Source of the DNA: Rhizophagus clarus
Taxonomy: Eukaryota; Glomeromycota; Glomeromycetes; Glomerales; Glomeraceae
Reading direction: 5' to 3'
Assembly: GCA_015698045.1 (NCBI GenBank)
Contig: BLAL01000274.1
Span: 1,054,001 to 1,118,000 of the forward strand
Length of the DNA stretch: 64,000 bases
Shown here: positions 35,500 through 47,017 of the stretch, one piece after another
Position numbering within the stretch: position 1 is the first letter of the stretch
Layout: every line of letters starts with the position of its first letter
Translations under genes and position numbers: made by a program
The notes under the pieces: generated by a model
Database searches by the model: none
What the model saw: the letters and a program-made list of their open reading frames with translations, nothing else
Told to the model about the DNA's origin: nothing

Positions 35500-36846
35500 T
35501 TTAATTACTGCTATACAACCTTGCAAAAACTGAAAATTATGGTGAACAGTACATAAAATAAATGTTTACACCACATTATTATTAATAGACTCAGTATAGA
35601 CTTGCTGTATAGATCAAGCTTTAGTCTTTTGAATCTCTTGATCAATACTGGCAAGATATATATAAACTGGCTAATGAATGAAATCACCAAATGGAAATAC
35701 TTAATCAACCTATAGAGATGAACAAATAGTCAGAAATGCTAAAAAACTGCAAATCTTCTTAGCATTAGGATCAGCTGGAATCAGCTATTCAATTATTAAA
35801 AGATTATCAGAAACTATTTATCACATGATTATTAACTTATTAATTTATTACTTGAGACAGGCATTGTTCCCAAATAGTAATTCCCAAACCTGACAATTTT
35901 AAACAATATATGACCAATAGCTTTTTAGACAATTTAAAGAAATACATTGCCAAATTGATAAACAATAGATTAGGGCAAATACTTAAATAATACAATATTT
36001 TAAAAGGGTTGAATTTTTGCGGCCTTAAAAGAGAAGATACTACCATCCCATTAAAAGTGCTATCAGACATCATAGAAGATATAAAGATGTTAGGATAACC
36101 ATTTTATGTTACAACCCAAAACTTAAAGAAAGCCTATGATTCTATACCACTTTTCAGTCATTGTAGAGCATTAGAAAGAATTGACATCTCTGCAAAAATA
36201 GTGAATTGGATTATTGACTCATTTGATAAACATGTGATATGAATTATCACTGAATTCAATCTTACAGATCTTGCTCATACAGGTGATGGGATTGATCAGG
36301 AAGATACATTATCTCTATTACTTTGACAAATATTATATGACTCACTCTTAATCGCTTTAGGCAATGAACATTAGATGATAACTTACATGACCTTCAAGCC
36401 TCAATTGATCTGACAGATGATTTCTATAAAGTTAATGATATTCTAATCAATAGCAAAAAGTCAGAATTCATAATTATCAACACAGACATTTTTTAAGATG
36501 AAATTATTATTCATATTGATTCTGAACAGACTAGCATCACACTATCTTTGGAGGAAATTAGATACTGTACCTGGAATATTATTTTGCAGTAAGTAATGCC
36601 AGGAAACTTTTAATCAAACATTTAAAAACAATGATCAATAATTTTCTTGCTCCATTACTAATAAAATGCTTATCAGTTGTTTACGGATTTATTTAATCAA
36701 CAGATTCTTATACCTAGATTAATTTATGTTAGCCAGTTATCTACATTATCAGAAAGAATATGGGATTACCTTTTCATGCTCATATTACAACTGGTTAAAA
36801 ATAAATGTGGACTTGTCCAATCTTTTTTTATGTCAGCATTATACCA
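35500..36846 (+). mobile_element. LINE remnant, RT region (left part)
   Basis: Plus-strand decayed RT. LNFCGLKREDTTIPLKVL lies at about 36,010; motif A reads YVTTQNLKKAYDSIP (36,100-36,145), with Asn where active copies have the catalytic Asp; GDGIDQEDTLSLLL (36,280-36,330) matches the RT motif B region (GIDQGDxxSPLLW), followed by YDSLL. Later pieces (DDFYKVNDILINSKKSEF) match the thumb. Many stops. It is interrupted at 36,847 by a TIR element and continues at 41,182. Confidence 0.75.
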
Positions 36847-36850
36847 TTAA

Positions 36851-39800
36851 CAGTCAGTGGAAATGTCACACTAATTGATAGAGAAATTTTTTGTACTATG
36901 ATATTGTAAAATAAATTATTAATACAATGATGTTATCGAATATAGAGTACATATTTAAGACTTAAATTCCGGTAAAAATAATTTTGTAGTTTAAAATTAG
37001 CGATCATTAAAATCATAATTCTGGTAAAATTTTTCTTAATTCTGGCCAAAAACATAATGCCGGCCTAAATTTGGTTAAAATTGAAAATTTCGGGTCAAAG
37101 GTAACACTACATTTACACAATGTAACGCCTTTTTATAAAATAAGTAATATGAAACATTTTACTTGAAATATTTTCGTATGGGTGTTATCTCAACGCGAGT
37201 TTTAATTATGTTTTGTTCAATCAGGAGCTCAAAGTTGGAGTATTTTTAATAATGTTGAATATTGAAGGTGATGACAGCTCTATGCTGATACGGGAATTTA
37301 ACTTAGAAAGCACTATTGAGAACTTAAAAGATGGTAAAGAAGTGTTTGAAGAAGTGTTTTCTGAAAATGAACTGGATATAAATTTTGATGAGTTAGCCTT
37401 TAAGTTTAATAATGTATTAAATGATATGCTAGCTCATGAAAATGAAGAAGATAGTGAAATAGAATCATATGCGGATGAATATGATCATGATATTGAGATA
37501 GAATTGGAGCAAGATAATAATGAAAATGATGATGATAATGAGCTTGAAGAAGAAAGTGATGAAATAATACCAGATGAATTTGATATGAGCAAAGGATCTA
37601 TTAACAAAAAGTATAATGTTCAAGCGGCTATTTCCCCTTGTGTGATTATTGACAATATTCAAGGTACGATTAAACGATGTAATGAAACTTACAAACTTAG
37701 AAGATTGCGAAATTTACTTGGAACATGGCAAATAGATCGTGATGCAGTTCAGCAAGTCGATAGCAATTATTTAAAATTAGGCGTTTGTGATTCACATTTT
37801 TTGTATGATCAAAATCAAATTCACAATCCTAAAGAAAAAATATTTACTGAATTAACTGATGCACTAGTTCAACATCGAAGATGCATAGGATGTAAAAAAT
37901 ATGTAACCTTTTTTAGCCGAGGGGAAGGATGCAGTAAACATTCTTGGTTGATTAATGGACGAAATATCCAAGTTCCTTGTAATGGATTGATGCATTGTAA
38001 TGCATTAAAGGACTCTTTTATATCAAAACGTGCTTTTGAAGAAATAAAAAAACCAAGATGTATTTGTTGCTCCTGTTATGAACAATTGGGTGGACATATC
38101 CACAAATGTGCAGGTCGAGGTAAAAAATCGAATTGTGTTCATGATAAGTTACATGAACAAGATACATCAAAAGGAATTGAATTTATTGCAAACTGGCTTA
38201 AAAAAATTTCCCATACAAGTGATGAATCAACAAAAAGAGAAATCTTGAAATCTATTACTAAAGCTATTATACCTTTTCTTCCCACAACTCCAACAAAAAC
38301 GACATTAAACAATGACAAATCAGATGAAACGCTCAGTCTTTTCATTGTAAAAATTCTTTTTCTTAACACCTTTATTAATAACAAGAAACCCCTGATTCAA
38401 AATGAGGATACAGAAACCGTTGACTATGAAATTTTGGGTCAACAAATTGGAATTAAACTTTGGAAATCACGTAAAGCAATAAATGACAAAAAAGATCTGT
38501 TGAGCTCACCAGCATCTCTTTCTGAATATTACAATGCATTTCCAAGTTTCATTACAGAGTTTTTTGAGGGAATGTTAATAGAGATTTTTAAACAAAAACT
38601 TGCAGTTAGTAATAGACAACGAAAACATCAAAAGCAACTTACAAAATCTTTATCTAAAGATACAATTATAAAGATAGTTACTTTTTTCGTTTCTGTCATT
38701 ACTAGTATAACATTTCCTTCGCATGGCATTTGGTTAACTAATGTACTAAGCAGTTTAGCACGTAAGCCAAAATTGTTATCATCACTTCATTGCCTTCTTG
38801 CTGTATGGAATGTAATTGGACATAGTGATCGTCATGAACGAAATCAAGAGAAAGAACGAATTAGTAAAGCTGTTCCCACAAAAAGATTATGCCAAAAATC
38901 AAACATATGGAACCTTGCAATAATCGATAATATCGACTTTAAACAGAAAACATTTTCTTTTGGAAATATATATGATACTACTCGAAATAGTTCTCATATG
39001 ACACTAAGAATGGCATTTCAATCTGAAGTACCTGATCATTTGGTAACCAATTATGAAGAAATAATTGCCTTAGAAAATGATACTCGAATATTTGGTATGA
39101 ATTCTACCACACAAGAAGCTCTATATGGATTGCAAAAGATATTAGAGGGATTATTAGATTTTCAAAGAACAAATGAAGGAAATTTAATCTACAACCAAAA
39201 TTTTGATGCAGAAATAATTAAAAAAGCAATACTTGCAGAATTTGAGCATGGCTGTCAAGGTTCTTCTCCTCACGTCATAATTCTTGAGCCAGAAGATAAT
39301 CCAAACTCAGATCAAGCAATTTTAGATGCTGCAAACATGTATAAAATTGACTTCAATCTTCTGGAAACTGACTACCTTGATATCGTTGCTAACGAGGCAA
39401 TTTTTTGCCGATTAATGAGATGCCAAGCACAGTGGCCACAATTAAGACCATTGCTCGGTCAATGGCATACTTCCAAAGATTTTTGCCTGGTTCTCATTGT
39501 GTTATTTTCTAGTTACGGATTATTAAATTTGGCAAGAAGACTTGGTGTTCGATTTTTGGATAAGTTTGAAGCAGCTGTTGATTATCGGACAACATCTAGA
39601 GTTTTGGATCTTCTGTGGGTGGCAGTTGGAATTGCAATTAATATATATATATATACAAAGAAAAATAATCTTCCATTATCAGAAATAATGGATGAAAATA
39701 CTGGCACAAATATTTTTTTAAAAATTTGGTATCTTTTTTATCAATGGGCCGGAATTTGGAAGGCTCATAAAATAGGAATGAGAATTGGAAACCATACCTT

Positions 39801-41177
39801 ATAGCGAGATACTCTTGCTGCAGCTTCACCTCTCTTTCCAAGTACCGGAAAATCCAATTATTCAGTTGCAATTGCCCAACACCTTTCTACCTTAACTAAA
39901 TATCCAAAATTAAACGAAATTTTAAAGTATGTTGGAGCATTCAGGTTACCAAGGACTATGGATGAAAAGCCCATATGTTTCGGGTTTGATGAAGCATTCG
40001 AAACCTTTGGGGTTCATTTTATAAAACAAAACATCAATGGAAATATTATTAATGAAGCGAAGTTAAAAGCAAACATTAAAGCTGCACAAGAAGAAAGAGA
40101 TAGAGTTGACTTACTCCTAAGTGAATATCTTGAAGATACTTCAATTTCTCAAAGTAAACGTGCAGTTGATTCCAGAAGAAAAATGTTATGGGAGCTAGTA
40201 GATGATTTAGTTGTGATTTTTGGCATGATGGACCCGTTATCACATGATATTTTTAAAGATCTTGAACCGCCTGAAATACATAAGGAAGGCTGTGAAAAAT
40301 TAATTGCATGTTATAACAGTGGTTTGGAACGAATGCAAATGATTTATAAACAGGATGTGATAAAAAGTGAACCTCGAAATGCACAAGGAAGGCGTGCTTT
40401 AGGAATTTGCCGAACAAAGCATAAGGATTATGTTAATCAAAAAAAGATTACAAAGCAAAAGAGAAGGCATGAAGAAATACAACCGGAGGTATGCATAGAT
40501 TGTAACTACATACCTAAATTTTTTATTCATTTTCTTGCTATTTTAGCCACAAGTTGATAATGGGGTGCCTAAAAAACGAAGAAAAATACTTGAACACGAA
40601 GAAGAAATACTCAGCCGTCTGTTGTCTTATAAAGAAAGAATTCCAACTCATGTATATGACAAAATTCTTCAATCACTTGGGTCTGAATGGGATAAAAAAA
40701 GGGTCTACAATTGGTGGAATTATCGTGTTAATAAAAATAATTAAGCTATATAAATTTTGTATAATAAAAAAAATAAGGACTACCTGATTGTAGTTAATAT
40801 AAAACAACAATTTAAAGTTTTTACAAAAACTGTCACCTAAACCACTACTTCCTGCTTATGTTTTATGAAAAATAGCTATGAAAAGCGTATATCTAGGTAG
40901 TTTTTCGAAACCTCTAAATACGTTTAACAGTTCAATCAGCGACATAAAGGTGAAAAAATGGATAAAATTATGTCAATAGTATTTTTATATATAAACACTA
41001 AAATGGTTTTAAAACTATAAAAATATGTAATACAATACGCAAAGGATCAATGGTGAAAGTTTAAAAAATTTTAAGTATATAGCTAAAAAATTGACTTTGA
41101 TATAAAACTTTAGGATTATTGTTACACGAATTAAATTTATTAATGATCGGCAAGTCTTGTGACATTTCCACTGACTG
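36851..41177 (+). mobile_element. TIR DNA transposon with TTAA flanks carrying a DUF6589-like gene
   Basis: 4327 bp. The left end CAGTCAGTGGAAATGTCACA (36,851-36,870) has an inverted copy ending at 41,177, a near-perfect TIR of about 19-20 bp. TTAA stands at both ends (36,847-36,850; 41,178-41,181). Because TTAA is palindromic, the duplication could be TTAA (as in piggyBac and Kolobok) or just TA with a longer TIR. The interrupted LINE reads across the site with one TTAA. The single gene inside has one stop and one clear intron, so the element is young or conserved. Confidence 0.8.
37252..40744 (+). pseudogene. DUF6589-like protein, candidate transposase, one in-frame stop
   Basis: Starts at ATG 37,252; the open frame runs upstream to about 37,213, so an extra 5' exon is possible. 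An acidic N-terminal region precedes a Cys/His cluster (CIGCKKYVTF, CSKHSW, CICCSCYEQLGGHIHKC; residues ~210-300). The large C-terminal part carries the family's conserved blocks: NLAIIDNIDFKQKTFSFGN (~558), LLGQWHTSKDF (~742), SPLFPSTGKSNYS after the stop, and FGFDEAFETFGVHF-like sequence (~913). These could hold a DDE triad; that is inferred. One TAG at 39,802-39,804 interrupts an otherwise continuous frame. An intron (40,489-40,546) precedes a last exon (40,547-40,744) with a homeodomain-like end (SEWDKKRVYNWWNYRV). Confidence 0.7.
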
Positions 41178-41181
41178 TTAA

Positions 41182-43880
41182 GGTATCATTTGGATCAACA
41201 ATCCTTAGAAAGATAATTTGTGCTATACAAACTTCAAATTTCACTAAAATTATCAATGAAAATTTGATTGCATTGATTACTACTATTATTTGTTTAAGAT
41301 CCACTCAACTAGCCATAACACTACCTACCAGCATCCTCCTTATGAACAGCCATTTAAGTATTGAAAATTTAAGTTTTTATATGGTTATACTAGCAAGAAG
41401 AATGCAGATTAAGTCCTTTATTCAGGATACTATTGATAGCTTAGATTGGACAGTAAAAGGTGGCATGTTACCAATAGTAGAATTTTTTAGAATACACTAC
41501 TGATTTAGAGAATTTGTTGGCAACTATTTTGACACCTATCTGGCCTATCTTTAAAGGAAGAATAGTGAACTGGTTCAAATTTATTTATCATCACTTCTTT
41601 TTCTCACTAATTAGTACAATTGATATACTCAGTTATCATGAAACAGCTACATCAAATGATCTTTGGTTTTATGTTTTCTTAAGAACCTGTTAGCACCTAT
41701 TACTATTGGAGAGGTCAACAAATCTTTCGTCCATACAGCAGGCTCTTTGACCAGGGATCATGCCATCATAGCAATAGAAGCTATAAATAACTTTGCTGAT
41801 GATAATACTAAATTGATTATCACTTTTCTGCAGAGGAAAGATAGTTTTACTCTTACTAAAACTATCCTATAACAAAGAGTTTGTGTCCTTTCTTCCACCT
41901 TGAATGCAAATGGTTCTCACCTTATTAACTCTAAATGAACACAGATTCTTAATCACATGCTATCCAGGCGGCCAGTGGATATAACAGATAATAACCTTCC
42001 AGACAATACATATGAACTAATGCTATATGAAGGCTCAGAATCAGTGATTCTGCTTTATGAAAATGACAGTTACAGATGGATCAATGATAGTAATCTACAA
42101 CATGATCTTATTAAGGCTCATGATGAACTTAGACAGATATATTATGCTGAAAACATACTAGACATATATACAGATGGCTCATTATATATAGTCATGCCAT
42201 ATTGACAACACCATATCTCATTATACTACTGATTATGAGAGCAAGAATATATGTCAAAAGAACTAACAATTAACCTGTCACAATTATCCAATTGGTCATC
42301 ATTAATAAAAGCTGAACTAGTAGCTATATTTCTTGCTTTGTTAATCGCTCCTGTAAAGGCTAACACTAGAATTTTAGAAAAATGCCAGATTAAAGCAGTC
42401 TAACTCACTGAGAAATTGCTGAATATTGAATGGATTAAAGTTAAAGAAATGTAGACAACTTTGAAAATGAACAAGCAGGCACAGTTGCTAGTACAGGTTT
42501 AAATAGTGGGAATTGTCTTAGATTTTATTAATTATGATTTGAGATTTTTTCCTAGTTTTGATAGTATTCCCATAAAACATAATTTAAGAAAATTTATTTT
42601 ATGAAATTTTTCTATTTATAAAGCCTCAGAATAGTTTCTTTTATTGCATTAGAAAGATTTATATTACAATAATAGGGATGCAGTTAATTGGCACATAACA
42701 TGGCTTCTTTTAATCCAATTCAAAGGTTTTAAATGTCTTAGTACTAATATTAACAACTTTTATACTTTTGCATCAAATTATTACATAAAGCTCTCCTAGT
42801 TGATATAACCCTGCAACAGAAACACTTGCAGTATCAAAAAGGAAATTTGGTCACATCTATTAACATAATCCAGCTATAATCCTTAATGGCAAATAATATA
42901 CAACACTTTACATCAGGAATTTATTCAAATCATTCATAAAATGTTTGGTAAAGATCCTTTCAGTAACTATATTATCTGTGAATGCTTTACCTTTATAGTC
43001 AGATCATCAACTAATATGATAGAATTTCAAAGATTCTGCCAGTATGCAACCAACATAAAAGCTGATTTGACCTGATCATCACACATCAAGAATTTATTTC
43101 ATACTTTAGAGTAGAGATATTGTCTGGCAATTTTTTGTGGATATGGACTTCCAAAAAATCCATATTCGTATCTATAGTTTGCAGACTCTACAGATACAGA
43201 CAAGTTGTTAACCAACCTTAAAAATCTTTTGGCTGGAATTAACAAGAAGTACGGCTGGCATTAATGTGGACAAAATGTCCCAGACATGAAAATATAGTGG
43301 ACATGAACCAGACTGTCTCATGACAACACTGCTTCAGATCTTACAACACATGCTATTCTAGTTAATTTACTTATTAGAGTAGTGCTAGTATCCAAACAGT
43401 TAATTTGGGTACTCATGTAACAATAATGCTGATTGGGAAGCAAGACCCATCATTATAGTAATCTTAAAGTGTTCTAATAAACTTATAGCCAGTAATTAGC
43501 ATGATCAAATCACATGTTCAGTGACTCATTTGGCTTATTAAATTTGCCACAAATTGGCTTTGCAATGAGGCAATAGGAACTGAAGTATTAATAGGACTTC
43601 TGCAAATACCACTGACTATAATAATGACCAACTTGATATCAAAATATATAATAACCCGTACAATCTGACTTTCACTCCATCCTTCCTCTCTTACTATCCT
43701 TTCTCATAAAGAAAAGTTGCAGCAGACCCTTTAGTTTGAAAATCTTTACACGGGTGAATCAAGAACCTAAAGTTAGACTCATGACTACCACCCTTTTGAT
43801 TGGTATCATAAATCAAGATATTTTTAAAAGAGATCTTTCATTGATAGCAATCTATTTTTATTTATTGTTAATTCTTATTT
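41182..43880 (+). mobile_element. LINE remnant, RT tail, RNase H and 3' part (right part)
   Basis: Continues the LINE across the TTAA site. Decayed frames include VSFGSTILRKIICAIQTSNF, then RNase H with DIYTDGSLYIV (42,160) and LIKAELVAIFLALLIAP (42,305), then a heavily decayed zinc-knuckle tail to about 43,880. Frames change many times. Same orientation and family type as the remnant at 7,350-16,138. Confidence 0.65.
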
Positions 43881-43960
43881 TAATATTTATATTTATGGTT
43901 AGATTTTAATTTTAAATAGATTAATTAATTTTTATTTTATTTTATTTGTTTTTTTTGGAG

Positions 43961-44080
43961 TAGTAGTTAAATCCAGACATCTGTTTATCTGCATTTATCC
44001 AATTTGTAACTAAGGAAGCAGATATGGATAAAAATTATTGAGTCACATGATTAATAATACAGATTTCAAATACAAAAGAA
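43961..44080. repeat. Terminal fragment of the MITE-like A/B family
   Basis: TAGTAGTTAAATCCAGACAT and the following GTTTATCTGCATTTATCCAA match, inverted, the right end of copy A (8,790-8,852). Similarity fades after about 60-90 bases. This is a third, truncated copy in opposite orientation. Confidence 0.65.
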
Positions 44081-45090
44081 TATATATAATATTTTTAATT
44101 TTGTTAAATTTCAGAGGTTTAAAACTTTTACCAGATTTTAGCAATTTTAAAATAGCTAAAATTAAAACTTAAAATAAGTAAAATATTTTGCTAATTATAA
44201 AATAGTTTTATCTAAAACTTTAATTTAATTTTTTTAATATAAAGTTTTACAAATTTAAAAAGATAATTTTGGTATAACTTTTTGAAATAAAAAAGTTTTT
44301 TACTGTTTTACTCTATATTATTAACCTACTAGAGAATGGTAAACTGTTGTGTAGTCCAGAGCAAATTTACAATCATGTGACATGTCAGTTGTCCAAATTA
44401 GCCACTTTCAATATTCCCGGCCATGCATGGCTGATCTTATATATTATATACTCCAATCTATATGCTAGTCTAATCTAAGTAAATGCTTAATAATTCATGT
44501 AATAAAACTACAGATTATTAGCAGATTACTAGTAGATTACTAAGATTACTAAGTTAGGTAAATCCCAACTAAATGCAGGACATCATTAGAAACTGCAGGC
44601 TACAGTTTGTAGAAACAATGGCAAGATTGCGTGTTATGGCTTGTAGTAACAATGACAAGATTGTGGACTACAGTTTGTATAAACAAACAAGAATGCAAGT
44701 TACAGTTTACGCAAAATGTAGCTACAGTTATTTGTGTATTCATTATTTTATGTAAATAAAATATACTGCTTAATCATGTAATTATCTGATCAAATAAAGT
44801 ATACTGTTTATTTTAATAATGTAATTATCTAAAACAATAAAATACACAGAGTTTACAATTATTTAACATCTAAATTTAGTTATCATTTTATTTCTTGAAT
44901 GTTCTGATTTGGTACTTTCTCTAGCTTAAAGGAGATTATCAGAAAGCATTGTATAAGAATGACTCAATTTCGCTCATAAAATCTGTAAATGTTAATAATT
45001 GATAATAAAGAGTAAGATTCAAACAGATATAAAATGCCTAAAATTCCTGTGCACTTCGCATTAAATTAGTTCATTTGAAAGTAAATTAAA
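44081..45090. other. AT-rich stretch without a recognised gene
   Basis: No convincing gene. A 60-codon frame at 44,573-44,755 contains repeats of (A)CTACAGTTTGTA-like sequence and looks non-coding. Clusters of CAGATTACTA(G) occur at 44,510-44,560. I could not assign the region to an element. Confidence 0.35.
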
Positions 45091-45663
45091 ATAAATAATC
45101 AAACTACTAACCCTAAGACACTCAGAAAGCAAAATAGTAAAAAAAGAAATGATCAAACAACGTTTAGTATAACTTTAACGTGAATGTGAAAGAAAATGCT
45201 AAAAGAGAACTGAAGAAACAGATGAAGCAAGAGATGCGCATCTTGCAAGACCTTGGGAACAAAAAAATTGAAACGAGCAATAGAGTCTATTGAAGAACGT
45301 GAAGTATGACATCTGTGAACAAGAGTACAAGTGCATGATGTGTAATAGTAGACAAACCCAATCCCATTAAAAAACGCCTGAGCAAAATCAAATTAACACA
45401 GACAACTCAGCTACACATGTCAGACTATCAGCGACTAATATCAGTGAAAATGATCTTAGAGTTTTGCAGAAATTCTGATCAAGATGGACAATATCGATTA
45501 CAAACTTTGTCCAGAATGTAATAAACGAATCCCATTGATGGTGCTTGTCAAGAAAATATGCTGTCATTACCATGCAGAGGGAAGAAGATAACCTAGGGAA
45601 AATAATGAGAATCAAGAGGAAGAACCTAAAAGGTTTTCTAAGGAAAATAATATAAATCCAGGG

Positions 45664-47017
45664 TAAAGTTGCCTGCTGAAACTCAATAGGCAATATTAAA
45701 ATGTCAAAACTAAAAATATGTCAAAATGCCAAAATGCCAGAATAGTTTCAACATGTCAAAATTGTCAAAATGTCAAAACTAGTTTTGACATGTTGAAATT
45801 GCTAAAACTATATGAAATTACCATAATAGTTTTGGCATGTCAAAATTACCAAAATTAAAACATCATTCTCGTGATATATAAAATATTAAGATTTTAGTCA
45901 CAATTTGATTCAAAATTGAACGATCCTAATTAATAAAGTTTATATAGATATTAATAAAGTTTGATACAAGTTTGATAGATTGATTATAATTTGTAACGTC
46001 CTGGCCATATAGCATGCATATTAAAAATTTAGTAAAAAAAAATTTAAAATTAAACATGTAAAAAACTAAAATTTATTGCAATACTTTTTTTATTGTTATA
46101 ATTAAAATTGACTTCTGGATTAAATAATAAATTATTACATTTAAAAAAAGTTTTTATATTATTGCTTGTAATAAAAAAATTTTATTGACCGGATTCATCT
46201 AAAAGTCCAACAACCTAAAAAAATAAAAAAGAAATGTTAGTACATTTATTTTAATATATTAAAAAATTCCTCCTACTTTTCACTAAATTTACTTATGTAT
46301 ATTTCAAGTTCAGATTCGTTCAAGAAGTCTGGCAACCTAAAAAAAAGAAATAGAAGAAACATTAGTATGTTTCTTCAATATATTAAAAAAAAAATTTCTC
46401 TCCACTAACTTGTGTATATTTCAAATCTGGGTTCGTTCAAGAAGTCCAGCAACTTAAAGAAAAAAAAGAAATAGAAGAAACGTTAGTATGTTTCATCAAT
46501 ATATTAAAAAAAAATCTCTCTACACTAACTTGTGTACATTTCAAATTCAGGTTCATTCAAGAAGTTTGACAACCTAAAAAAAAAAAAAGAAATAGAAGAA
46601 ACATTAGTATGTTTCTTCAATATATTAAAAAAAAAATCCCCTCCCATTCCGCTACTAACTTACTTGCGTACATTTCAAGTTCAGGTTCATTTAAAAAGTC
46701 TGGCAACTTAAAGAAAAAAAATAAAAATAAAATTTTTTTTTATCTAGTTTAAAAAAAACTGTAACCATTTTTTTTCAAAAAAAAAGATTATCTACGATCA
46801 GTAAATCGGCTCATATGTCTGATATTAAAACTGATCAAAAATCTGCAAACCGCAGATTAGTGAATGCCAAAACTATAAGTATATCATATGATATACTAAG
46901 TCAAAATGTTGAAATAGTTTTAGCATTTCAACAAATCAAAAGATCAATGTCAAAATGTCGAAATAGTTTTGACAATTTTGACATGTCAAAACTCCTTAGT
47001 TTTGGCAGGCAACTTTA
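45664..47017. mobile_element. hAT-like non-autonomous element in the Helitron (1354 bp)
   Basis: Ends TAAAGTTGCCTGC (45,664) and GCAGGCAACTTTA (to 47,017) are inverted. Flanks ATCCAGGG (45,656-45,663) and ATCCAGGA (47,018-47,025) are an 8-bp duplication with one change. Subterminal regions are dense in TGTCAAAA/TTTTGACA motifs. The interior is an array of five ~118-bp units (46,190-46,710) related to sequence inside the A/B repeats. No transposase. Confidence 0.85.
46190..46710. repeat. Five ~118-bp tandem units
   Basis: Each unit contains a stretch like TTCAAGTTCAGATTCGTTCA followed by AGAAGTCTGGCAACCTAAA, an A-rich tract and GAAACATTAGTATGTTTCTT. Starts fall near 46,190, 46,304, 46,422, 46,539 and 46,674. 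Confidence 0.8.

Noticed and set aside
44300-44760. Possible solo terminal repeat of an LTR element, and a 60-codon ORF at 44,573
   Set aside because: No matching second copy, no primer-binding site and no target duplication could be seen; the ORF is built of short repeats.
46190-46710. Regularly spaced repeats resembling a CRISPR array
   Set aside because: Units are contiguous and similar along their whole ~118-bp length, with no unique spacers, in a fungal genome and inside a TIR element.
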